From: Micractinium sp. NFX-FRZ
Lineage: Eukaryota; Chlorophyta; Trebouxiophyceae; Chlorellales; Chlorellaceae
Length of the DNA: 64,000 bases
Reading direction: 5' to 3'
Assembly (NCBI GenBank): GCA_029339195.1
Contig: JAPTJF010000313.1
Coordinates: 1-64,000, forward strand
Shown here: positions 34,130 to 44,810 of the stretch, one piece after another
Layout: each line of letters opens with the position of its first letter
Position numbering within the stretch: the first letter of the stretch is position 1
Made by a program: the position numbers and the translations under genes
Notes under the pieces: generated by a model
The model's database searches: none
Told to the model about the DNA's origin: nothing
Seen by the model: the letters and a program-made list of their open reading frames with translations, nothing else

Positions 34130-37100
34130 TCAGTCCTGGCAGTGGTCGAGTCCGCCGTGCGCCTTGCTCTGCTTGATGGCGGCCTGCGCAGCGAGACGAG
34201 GGCAGGAGGGGCGGGGGGGCGGGCTTCAGCTGGCCAGTCGAGGGCAGGCAAGATGGCAGGGCACGTAGCGCAGACGCTGGGGGGGGAGAGAGCCTGGGCA
34301 CGCAGCAAGCAGCGTGCAGTATGCAAAGCAACCCAGCCACACCATCTTTGGGGGGCCAGCTCAATGCCCGCTGCTCTTTCCAGTGCACCACCCCTCCTGC
34401 CTGCATACAAACAGCGGCAGCAACGGCAGCAGGGCCAGCGGCGGCTGCGCACCTGTGCAGCCGCCAGGCGTGCGATGGGCACGCGCAGCGGGGAGCAGGA
34501 GACATAGTCGACCAGGGTTGACACAAACTCAATCGACTTGGGGTCGCCGCCGTGCTCGCCTGCAGGGTGTGCAAGGGAGGCGGGGAGGCATGGGGCCCAA
34601 GGCATTGCGTCAGGGTTGCAGGCCAGGCAGAAGGGGTGGGCTGTGCGGTGGCTGTGAGGGGTGGGTGCACAGCTGCACTTCCTCATCGCTCAAGAGTGCC
34701 CCGAAGGGTGCCCTGATCCGCCCACCCAGAGGCGGTGCAAGCAGAGGCGCAAGCCAACAACACAGCACCGCTCCTCCCCACCCCATCAGGGCGTCACAGC
34801 ATCATTGATTGATTGATTGATTGAATGATTGAATGATTGAATGATTGAATGATTGATTGATTGATCATTCAAGCGGCTCACCGCAGATGCCGAGGTGCAG
34901 GCCGGGGTTGGCCTCCTTGCCGCGCTGCACCGCGATCTTGATGAGCTCGCCCACGCCAGTCACATCCAGCTCCTGTGGAGGGGGGGCAGGGGGAGGGAAG
35001 GGGAGATGCGCGGTGTTGGGGCAGGGAGAGGGGCGAGGCTGGGCGCCCAGCACGTGCTGGCCAGCCCCATCACCCAAGCCCGCTGCGACATGGCCTGGCA
35101 GGCATCACGGTCCGAGGCGGGGCCGCGCAGGCACAGCGCGGCAGGCGCAGCAGGCAAAGCGCGGCAGGCACAGCAGGCAGGGCAGGGGTGTTCACCTCGA
35201 AGGGGTCTGCGGGCAGGATTCCCTGGCTGACGTACAGCGGCAGGAACTTGGCCTCGGCGTCGTCGCGGGAGAAGCCGCAGGTCATCTGCGGGGCACGGAA
35301 GGGCATGGAAGGAGCGGGCGACAGGGAAAACGTGGGTGGAGGGAGCAAGGTCAGGCACTCATGTCACGGCGCCCGCACGACGGCAGAGCAGCGGCGAAAG
35401 CAAGGCAGCGCGCAACAAAAACTACGTTGGCCAAGCGAGCAAGCAAGCAAGCAAGGCACTGCACAGGGCTACTGGCGCCCTTGGCGCTGATGGCAGGCAG
35501 TGCCGTGGCTGAAGCCCCCGCGGCACCTGGGTGAGGTCGTTGGTGCCAAAGGAGAAGAAGTCGGCGTGCTGGGCCAGGTCGCCGGCGCGCAGCGCACCGC
35601 GGGGCACCTCGATCATGGTGCCCACCTGGGGGGGAAGAAGGGGAGGTGGGAGGGAAGGGGCGGCACAGGCGGTTGGGGGGTGGGGTGGGAGGGGAGGCTT
35701 GGTAGGCAGGAGGGGGCCAGGAAAAGGGGGGGCGCGCAAGGCAGGGCGCCCTCTGGTGTAGCATATTGGCTCCTGCCCGGCGCTGTGCTGCGTGCCTCCC
35801 CACCCTCTTCAGCCACACCCAAACCATCCCAGTGTGATCACCCACCGCCTGCCCCCCCATGCTCACCTTGTACTCCACCGAGCTCCCGGCAGCCTTGAAC
35901 ACGGCGTCAGCAGCGGTGCGGATCACACGGACCTGCGGGGCGGGCGGAAGAGCAGGGGGGGAGCGGGAGCAGGGTGATGATAGCGGCCAGGGGCATTTGG
36001 CGCCCAATGGTTGGGCGGGCAGGCAGCAGGCAAGCAGTGTATGGACCCGCACTCCCAGCCACCTCGCGTGCGGCCTGCATACGCCGCCACCCTTTGTGCC
36101 TCAGCTGGCTGGCCAGCTCCTCCTTACAGCCCAGGCAACTGAGACTCCCCCTTGTTCGCCCTCCCCCAGCTAAAAGGTTCAAGGGCATTGTACTGCTAAG
36201 GTTCAAGGGCAGTGTACTGCTAAATTGACTGCATGCCCCACCTGGTTGGCCAGCTCCTCCTCGAAGCCCACCAGCGGCACCATGATGTGGGGCAGCGCCT
36301 TGATGCCCCGCTTGGTCACGTTGACCGCCGCCTCCAGGATGGCCTTGGCCTGCATCTCAGTGATGTCTGCAGTGTGGGGGGGCGGGGGGCGGGGGGAGGA
36401 GAGGAAGCGAGGGAGGGGTGGGTGCGTGAGGGGTTGGCAGCAGGCGGGCAAGTGGTTGCTTGCTGCATGGTGGAAACGAGAAGAGGAAGGGCTCGACACT
36501 GGTCAGCAAGACAAAGTGAAGGAAGCGGGGCGCAGGCAAGGCCAGGCAGCACGGCACCACAAACGCCCTGCCCTGGCGCCCCCTGCTGCCACACCACCTG
36601 GCCCCCCAGCCCATGCATGCCCAGGACCCTGAAACCCCTCTCGCTCACAACCCAGGCTCACCGGGGTGGCGGATGCCCAGGCGGCAGCCGCGCAGGCCCA
36701 GCATGGGGTTTGACTCCTGCAGGCCGTGGATCTTGTTCTTCAGGATGCGCACCGCGTTCATGTCTGCGGGGGGCGGGGGGTTGGGGGGAGGGCGGGGGCG
36801 GGGAAGGAGGAGGAGGGTGAGCGGTGTAGGTTGACAGTGCGTGTGGAGGGCACCCGCTGGTGACAAAAACAGCCAGCCAGCAAGCCGCAGCGCTGTGTGA
36901 GCCAGAGGCCTCCGCCTGACGCCCGCCGCGCCACTCGCCTCGGCTGCCCCCCCACACGCACGCCCTCCGTCTCTCTCTCGAGACCCCCAAACAAGCAAGC
37001 AGCACAGCCCGGCGGCGGCGGCGGCTCACGCTGCCCGGAGCGCCCCTTCATCTCGGTGGCCAGCGTGTCGCACAGCGCCTCCATCTCTGGGGTGCCCTCG

Positions 37101-40100
37101 TGGGGGAGGAACTCGTGCAGCGGGGGGTCCAGCAGGCGGATGGTCACTGCGGGGGGTGGGTGGGTGGGGTGGGTAATAAATGAGCGTATGCGCGGGGCAG
37201 GAAGCGAAGCATGAAATGCTGTAAAGACTAAACTAGGAGGCGGGGCAGGGGGCAGCGGCAAAGGGAGCTGGGTCCTCCTCCATGCCAGGCACTCAACCAC
37301 TGGTATTCAAACCTCCAAGCTCAACCCCTCCTATGGATGGGGCTTTAACGTCAGTGGAGGCGCGAGACGCTCTCATAAGACGGATTTGGTTGTGGAGAGT
37401 GGGAAAGGGTCAGCTACCGTGACCGGTTTCGCCCTTGCTGAAGGGGCTCATCAGACGGATGGTTGAGGATCGAGTTACTGCGGGCTTTGTAGGGTGGTAG
37501 GCTTTGTGGTAATCGATTTATGGGTTCTCAACCGTGCTGGGGGTGGGGGGATGGGGTTGCAACCGACTCAGAAGAGTCACTCCTGGCCGATTGAGTCGAG
37601 ACTGTCGCCCCCGAAGGACAGTCAAGTCTCGCTCAGCCTGCGCGGGGCGCGAGGCCGCGAATTTCACACGATCGGAGCCGGTCGTGCTATCCTGATTTTA
37701 ATGATCAGGCGAACATATCGGAATGGAAGGAGGGGCGGATATGTGGGAGTGGGAGGTAGGTGGATGGGACTTTAACGTCAGTGGAGGCGCGAGACGCTCT
37801 CATAAGACGGATTTGGTTGTGGAGAGTGGGAAAGGGTCAGCTACCGTGACCGGTTTCGCCCTTGCTGAAGGGGCTCATCAGACGGATGGTTGAGGATCGA
37901 GTTACTGCGGGCTTTGTAGGGTGGTAGGCTTTGTGGTAATCGATTTATGGGTTCTCAACCGTGCTGGGGGTGGGGGGATGGGGTTGCAACCGACTCAGAA
38001 GAGTCACTCCTGGCCGATTGAGTCGAGACTGTCGCCCCCGAAGGACAGTCAAGTCTCGCTCAGCCTGCGCGGGGCGTGAGGCCGCGAATTTCACACGATC
38101 GGAGCCGGTCGTGCTATCCTGATTTTAATGATCAGGCGAACATATCGGAATGGAAGGAGGGGCGGATATGTGGGAGTGGGAGGTAGGTGATGCTCAACCC
38201 CCACACAGACCTGGTGAGTGTCTCTGTCTACGACTGCACCCACATGCCACACCACCCGCACCATCCGTGACCCAACCTAACCCAACCGACAGGGAGCTCA
38301 CCGGGCAGCCCGTCCATGGCTTGGAAGATGCCCTCAAAGTCGTCCCTCTGGAACTCCTTGAGCGCAGCCAGCGCGTCGGCAGCGCTGCTCCCCTCCCCCT
38401 CCAGCAGCTCCTCGGCAGCAATCATGCGCCGCACGGCGGCGATGCGCTCGGCGGTGGCAAAGAACATGTGCTCTGCGGGCGGGGGGCGGGTGGGTGGGTG
38501 TGACCTGTTTGAAAAGCAGGCAGACAGCAGCAGGATGCAGCATTGCATGTCTGCTGCATCTGCACCCCCCACATGTGCCGCAATCCCCCGACCCCCCGAC
38601 CCGCCTCCCTGGCTGCTCGCTCACCGGTGCGCACGAGGCCGATGCCCTGCGCGCCGTTCTTGCGGGCGATGAGGGCGTCGGCGGGGGTGTCGGCGTTGGT
38701 GAACACGCCGATCTTTCGGAACTGGTCCACCCACTCCATGAACACGGCCAGCTCGCCTGAAGGGGGCGGGCGAAAGGAGGGAGTAGTGAGGGGGAGCTGG
38801 AGAAGAGGGAGTAAGAGGGAGTAGGAAGGGAAGGAGGGAGGAGATGTCCCCAACCCAATCCAGGAACACTGCCAGCTTGCGTGTGCGGGAAGGCAGCAGA
38901 GGGGCAGGCACAGCGTGCCATTTCATGCAGCGCCGCCATGCGCAGCAGATGCAGATGCAGGCGCAAGGCACCCCTGCCTGCCTTGCCCTGCCCTGCCTGG
39001 CCTCCTGCACACCCCCAACATGCACACCAGCTGGTAAAACAGCACACCCACCCACTGACCGCTCATCTCCGGGGGCTTGACGCCCTGCTTGCCCAGCAGC
39101 ACCTCTCCCGTGGATCCGTTGAGGGACAGCCAGTCTCCCTCCTTGAGCGCCTTGCCGCCCAGGTGGGCAGTCTTGTTGGCATAGTCCACCTGGGGGGGGG
39201 GGAGGATAGGGGGAAAGAGGCGGTGTGAGCGGGCCGGGCCTGTGCGTCTTGTAGAACGGATTGCGAGTCTTGCCTGCCGCCGTCATCCGCCCGCCCGTGG
39301 TGCGCACCGGAGGGGCGGTGCAAGGCCCCCGCTGCCTAACAGCGGGTCCAAGGCGCGGGCACTTGCGGTTGCTTGCCCTGCCCAGCCACCTTCCCCTTCA
39401 CAGGCTTGTTGAGCAATGCAGAACCAGCACAAGCCCACCCACCACCCACCAATCCCACGAACTCACCTCCAACTTGTCCAGGCCGCACACGCAGGGCTTG
39501 CCCCAGCCACGGGCCACGACAGCAGCGTGAGAGGTCATGCCGCCGCGCGCCGTCAGGATGCCCTGGGCAGCGTGCATGCCGCCCACATCCTCGGGGGAGG
39601 TCTCCAGGCGCACCAGGATGACCTGGCGGGGGGTAGGGGCAGGGAGGGGAGGAAAGAGCGACGTGAGAGGTAAGAGGAAGGCAAGAGGACAGAGAGAGAG
39701 TTGTGTGCGCCAGCAACAGGGAGGAAAGATGCGCTACTTTTTTCAAGAGAAGGTCTCTGGCCAGCTTCCTCCCCACAAGCACCTCCCACCCTCCTTCCGG
39801 CGGCTGCTCCTCGCTGGACCAATCATGTCGCCCCAACACCCCATGTGCCTGCCGCCCGCCGCCTCACCGTCTCCCCCTCCTTGTGCCACTTCTCGGCGTC
39901 GTCGGCGGTGAAGACAATCTTGCCCACGGCAGCGCCCGGGGAGGCGGGCAGGCCCTTGCCCAGCACCGAGTTCTTGTACTCGGGCTTGGCCACGCCTGAG
40001 GAGGGGGGCAGGGGCCAGGGGAGCACAGGAGGCATGGGGGTGCATGTGAGAAGGCGATGGTGGGGAATGGGCGAGGAGCGGCACCGCCGCTTGTGTGCCT

Positions 40101-43100
40101 GCACGGTGCACCGCTCGGCACAGGTGCAGCAGCTGGCTGCCATTGCCAGGTCCCCAAAACATTAAATGCCTTCCAATCTAGGGCCCTGCCTCGGCCGTCT
40201 GCCCTCTTCTCTTCGACACATCCAGGACAGTGAGACGAGCAATTTGTGCGCCCACGCACCCTCGAACATGGGGTGCAGCAGCTGGTCCAGGTGGCGCGGC
40301 TCCACCATGAGCACAGACTCGGCGCGGGACACCATGCCCTCACGCTCCATCGCCACAGCCACCTGTGCACACATTGACGCATGGTCGCAAAGGGAAGTGA
40401 GGATTCGCAATGCCCCTCCGAGCACCCCCCCGCTGGTTGCTGGTCAAGCTCCCCCGCCCCTGCCCCCCCCTCCTGCAGACCCTGTGCCCTCCCCCCACCT
40501 GCAGCGCGGCGGGTCCGGTGCGCTTGCCGTTGCGCGTCTGCAGCATGTACAGCAGGCCGTCCTGCACCGTGAACTCGCAGTCCTGCAAGGGACACAGGAC
40601 AAGGAAGAGAGAGGGCTTATCAGAACCGTCGTTAGGGTTCAGATCCATGGCGGCAGGCAGCAAGCTCTAGGCGGTGAGGGCCGAGAACTGACTGCATGCA
40701 TGCGTGCACAGCCGACGGCCGCTACAGCACTAGACACACAGTAACCGGTCGCCCCGCCGTGCCTGCATGTCGCGCATGTGCTTCTCCAGCATGTTTGTGT
40801 TGTCCACCAAGTCCTTGTAGGCGGCAGGGAAGTTGTCGGCCATCTGTGGGGGGGAGGGAAAGGGGGCGGGCGGGCAGGGAGGTGGTGGCAGGTCGGGATT
40901 TGGGGGAGGCAGGTGCAGGCGGGCGGCACTTGCCCACTCACAGGCACCCCCAACCAATCCCTGCCGCCTGCCCCCCGCCAGCACCGCCCTGAAGGCAGGC
41001 AGCTAGCCTGCCAGTGCGCCAGCGGGGCAGGGCTCCGCCTCACGTGCGTGACGTCCAGGGGCGTGCGGATACCTGCCACCACGTCCTCTCCCTGCGCGTT
41101 GGGCAGGTACTCCCCATACAGCTTCTTCTCGCCCGTGGCGGGGTTGCGGGTGAAGCACACGCCTGCGGAGGTGGGGTGGGGGGGGAGGCGAGAGGGCGAG
41201 CGGGTGAAATGCTGGGCAGGGCCGGTGGTTGGGCGGGGGGACAGGCGGAGAGGTGGGGCTGCGAGCAATCCACCACACCAGGCAGACAAGTGCAGGAGGT
41301 AGGTTGGCTGTTTGACTCAAACTGTAACAGAGATGCTCCCTGCAGAAGCCCGGGGCTCCACCCAGCACGACTTGCAACTACAGGCACCCCCTGCGGGCAC
41401 CCCCTGCAGGCACCCCCAAGCCATCCACTCCCAAGAAGGCGCCCCATCCACGTACAGAAAGGCCCCAACCCAACCCACCGGTGCCGGAGTTGTCGTTGAG
41501 GTTGCCGTACACCATGGACTGCACGTTCACCGCCGTGCCCAGCAGCCCGCGGATGCGGTTGATCTCCCTGCCACATACGGGGGAGCGGTGCAGTGAGGGG
41601 GACGGGGTCGAGGCAGCGGGAGGGAGGGGGCGAGGAAGGGAAGGGGGGCGCATGCGGCGGTCGGGCAGCCAAGGGGGGTGGAGGCAGCACAGGCACGTGA
41701 GGAGGGGGTGGGTGCCGGTGACACAAGGGCCCGGCCGGCCTGTGCCGCCGCCTGCCCGGAGCCGTCGCCTCTCTCCCCGCCCCTCCCGCTGCCTTGGTGC
41801 CCACCTGTACTTGACGGCGCGGGGTGTGTTCCAGGAGCCAAACACGGCGTTGATGGCCAGCTTCATCTGCACCCGGAGAAAGGAGGAGCAAGGTGAATCC
41901 GAAGCAGGAAGGAAGTCGACGGCTTGCCTTGGGGTGCACCTGGCCAGCCCACCCGCAGGCCAGACTTGACCAAACCACCACCACTGGCGCACGCTCGGTG
42001 CCAGGTGACCAAAGATCCTGCTTAGAGGTCCCGGGGCAGCGTCGCGGTCTGCCGCCGCCCCCAGCCCTCCCCCACCCAGTAGGTATAGGGGTTAGGCCCT
42101 AATTCCTGTCACAAGGCAAGGCAGGCAACAAGCAGTGGGCCCGCCTGCCCACCTGCTCAAAGGGGTCCTGCGGCAGTGTCTTTCCCTCCTTTGTGTACAC
42201 CGCCTTGAAGCGGCGCACCACCTCCTTCAGGTCGTCACCCGTCAGCTCCACATCAAGCTTGAGGCCCTTGGCCTCCTGCACAGGGGTGGGCGGGTGAGGC
42301 ACAGTGAGCAACGCAAGTGGCATACATTGGTGCGGGTCAGCAGCAGCAGCAACGTGAAGAGCTGCAGCAATTCATGGTGAGAGCGGGCAGCGTGTGGTGG
42401 TGGGAAGCAAAGGGGTGGGAGCACTGAGGATGGGGTGTGAGCGAAGGCTGTGCCTGCCTGCCTGCCTGCCTGCCTGCCTGACGGAAGCTCCTAGCTGCCG
42501 ACCAAGGGCCCCCACCGCAGCGTGCGCAGGGGAACCCCTGGCCAAACAACCCAGGGTCACTGCATACGGAAGCACACCAAAGCAGGCAAAGCAGCCCACC
42601 TGAGGCACCCCACCGCCCCTCACCTTGACCGCGTGCATCTCGGCCTCAAACAGGGAGTGCTCAATGCCCAGCACCACGTCGCCGAACATGTCGAGCAGGC
42701 GGCGGTAGCAGTCGTAGGCAAAGCGCTCGCCCCGCTTCTTGGCCAGGCCCTCCACCACGCTGTCGTTCAGGCCCAGGTTGAGCACCGTGTCCATCATGCC
42801 CTGCACCAGGGAGGAGGGGTGGCGGTGAGGGGATAGACCGCATTGGTAAGTCAACAAGTTGGAACCACAGTCGAAGTGAAGTGATCTGTGTGGGTTTGAG
42901 CACCGCGTCCATCATGCCCTGCACCCGGGGGGAGGGGTGGCGTGGTGCGCACGGCGGTGGGATGCACTTTGGGACGCACAATCAGTTGGAACAACACTGT
43001 GTGGCGGGGGGTGGGGGGTAGCAGTAGGTTGTTCAGGGCATACGAGGGCAGACTCCCTCCCCAGCACCCCCGCACTGCACGCGGCCACCAAAGCCATGCC

Positions 43101-44517
43101 GCGACATCCGCGGCTAGCTTGTTTGCTACTCACGGGCATGGAGACGGCGGCGCCGGAGCGCACTGAGAAGAGGAGCGGGTCGGCGGGGTCGGCAAACTTG
43201 GCGCCGTAGGCGGCCTCTACCTCAGCCACGGCAGACAGGATCTCCTCCCACACGCCGTCGGGCAGCTTGCCGCCGGCCTTGTAAAAGTCCTGGAGGGGTG
43301 GGCGGGAGGGGCAGGGGGAGGGGGAGGGGAGCGGGTTGAACATGAGCGGGAGCGGGAGCAGGAGGGAGGGTTTCCCGGTCCCTGGCAGAGCTTCATTGGG
43401 TGGGGGAGACCACAAAGGGGGGTGGGGGCTGAGTGGGGAAGGGTGGCGGGGGGAGCACGGAGAGAGGAGCGCTTCAGAACAAGGGGGCGAGGGGGAGACG
43501 AGCAGGGAGGGGGTATCTAGCATGCGTGCGGGGGCGGCTGACAAGGCGTGCGCATGTGTGGAGGTGTGTGGAAGGGCGCAAGGCAGGCATGGGTGGGGCA
43601 GCAAGATGCGGGGGGCAGCAGAGGAGGTGGGGGCTGTGGGTCGGGAGGCAGGTGCAGGTGGCCCCAAGCGGTATCCCATGCCGGCCGGCGGGGGTTGGGG
43701 GTGGCCTCACCTGGCACACGCGGGTGGTGATTGTGAAGCCGGGGGGCACGTTGAGCCCCAGGCGAGCCATCTCACAGAGGTTTGCTCCCTTGCCGCCCAG
43801 CTGCGCTCGAGGGAGGAAGGGAGGTGGGCAAGTGGATGCAAGGCGGGCGGGCGGGTAAGTGGCTGTTGGCGGGTGGCAAGGGGGCGTGCAAGGCGGGCGG
43901 CGGCTGGGCCTAGGGCAGGCCCTGAGATACCCCAGGGGGCGGCGTTGGCAGGGTATCTTGCGGGGGCTGGCCAGGGCGGGGTGTGGGGCAGCAGATGGTG
44001 AGTTGTAGGGGCACCGGGAGCGCTGCAGGCTGGGCAGAGCAGGTGGGCGGGGTCTGGCATGGCTCCAGCACATCACGCTTGCACGCGGGAGGGCGGGCCA
44101 CTCACCAGCTCCTTCATCTCCTTCTTGCCAGCGCTGCTGCCCTTCTTGAAGACATAGACTGGCGGGAGCTGTGGGGAGGGGCCAGGTGGAGCAGGGCAGG
44201 GGGTGAGCAGTGTTTTGTGACTGCAGGTGACGCGCCGGCACGGCGTGCGCCGCCACTGCCTCCCTCCCGTTGGGCACGCACACCCGGCCCGGAGGCGCTC
44301 GCCAAATACCTGCCATGCCCCCCCGACACGGCAGGAGCGGGCAACAGCAGCTGCGGACGGCAAGATGGCACCCGATCAGCCAGTCACCGACACCGGATGG
44401 CGGCTGACCCACAAACCCGAACAAACTCACCTCTCCCGACGCCACATCCTTCACATCTGTCTTATGCTTCAGTGCACCGCTGATCTTGTCAGCAACGGCG
44501 CTCACTATGCCGGGCAT
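34130..44517 (-). CDS. PPDK: Pyruvate, phosphate dikinase
   Basis: About 25 exons cover the whole family length (~880 residues). The start [20 protein letters not shown] at 44517 is followed by [10 protein letters not shown] and [20 protein letters not shown]. The nucleotide-binding domain includes [20 protein letters not shown] and [19 protein letters not shown]. The swivelling domain has [20 protein letters not shown] (about 39480-39560); its His is the phosphorylated catalytic residue and its Thr is the site used by the plant PPDK regulatory protein. The C-terminal PEP/pyruvate domain includes [36 protein letters not shown] and [16 protein letters not shown] with the catalytic Cys. It ends [12 protein letters not shown]. 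The enzyme interconverts pyruvate + ATP + Pi and PEP + AMP + PPi. No transit-peptide-like extension is seen before MPGIV, suggesting a cytosolic form unless an upstream exon exists. One intron hosts a hammerhead-bearing repeat. Confidence 0.97.
34804..34867. repeat. TGAT/TGAA tetranucleotide microsatellite in a PPDK intron
   Basis: Sixteen or so TGAT-type units with interspersed TGAA variants form an AT-rich tract beside the exon that encodes the start of the ICGEHGG motif. Confidence 0.85.
37409..37460 (-). ncRNA. Type-I hammerhead ribozyme, copy 1
   Basis: Reading the minus strand: AUCCGU, then the core CUGAUGA (37454-37448), stem II GCCC/GGGC closing a 9-nt loop, GAAA (37430-37427), stem III ACCG/CGGU around loop GUCA, and the cleavage triplet GUA. 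Predicted cleavage is between 37415 and 37414. Every invariant core position of the hammerhead fold is present. Stem I is weak: G-U, C-G, one mismatch, G-C, A-U against the 5' AUCCGU strand. Efficient folding may therefore need the dimer or a protein. The open stem I makes it type I. Confidence 0.8.
37836..37887 (-). ncRNA. Type-I hammerhead ribozyme, copy 2
   Basis: This is identical to copy 1 and displaced by 427 nt: CUGAUGA at 37881-37875, GAAA at 37857-37854, predicted cleavage between 37842 and 37841. Cleavage at both sites would release a 427-nt linear RNA with 5'-hydroxyl and cyclic-phosphate ends, suitable for circularisation. Confidence 0.8.
42893..42985 (-). repeat. Decoy copy of a PPDK exon start in the upstream intron
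   Basis: The exon beginning [11 protein letters not shown] (minus strand, near 42804) is echoed about 110 nt upstream as [11 protein letters not shown] together with its acceptor-side tract (GGAGGGGTGGCG). A neighbouring intronic motif (AGTTGGAACmACA) is also doubled, so the duplication unit covers roughly 110 bp. The decoy lacks the rest of the exon and should not be used. Confidence 0.75.
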
Positions 44518-44810
44518 TCCGGTGAGCGGACTGGGTAGGGTGCAGTGGTTTGTCGGCAGCAAGGGTTGCTGCCCTGAGTGGGTTGTGTTGGAAGCTTGTT
44601 AAAAATGTGTCGACTAATGCGCAGAATGGTGGGCGGGAGGCGGCGGGCTCGCTATGGTTGCGTCGCCTGCACAGCAGCCACAGCAGCCCGCGGGCAATCT
44701 CGATTTGCACGATTTCAACCTCCGCCTATGACGCCATCAGCCCCACCAAGCGGCTCAGTGACCGTACTCGGCCTGCCCCTTTGAAAACGAAGGCTGTTCT
44801 CTGGCCCACA
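44518..44810. promoter_or_regulatory. Divergent promoter region between PPDK and Mpv17-like gene
   Basis: Only 293 bp separate the start codons of PPDK (minus) and the Mpv17-like gene (plus), so both 5' UTRs and promoters must share it. No clear TATA box was seen. Confidence 0.55.

Larger units (their letters stand above)
37329..38191 (-). mobile_element. Tandem dimer of a 427-bp hammerhead-bearing element (retrozyme/Penelope-like, non-autonomous)
   Basis: Copy 1 is 37334-37760 and copy 2 is 37761-38187. They are nearly identical; the two differences noticed are G/A at 37342 versus 37769 and C/T in the GGGGCGyGAGG stretch. The sequence GCTCAACCCC stands at 37319-37328 and again at 38192-38201, consistent with a 10-bp target-site duplication. 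The dimer fills three quarters of a PPDK intron (37147-38301). It has no long ORF with recognisable protein content. Each unit carries a hammerhead core on the minus strand, the same strand as PPDK. Tandem units with hammerhead ribozymes and short target duplications are known for retrozymes and Penelope-like elements; class assignment here is inference. Confidence 0.8.

Noticed and set aside
37334..38187. Tandem unit as a tRNA- or 5S-derived SINE
   Set aside because: No convincing A and B boxes or tRNA fold were found, whereas the hammerhead core explains the structure.
44550..44810. N-terminal extension of the Mpv17-like protein
   Set aside because: The upstream frame opens with TTG, not ATG, and family members start at the position of MLLRLHPVLR.
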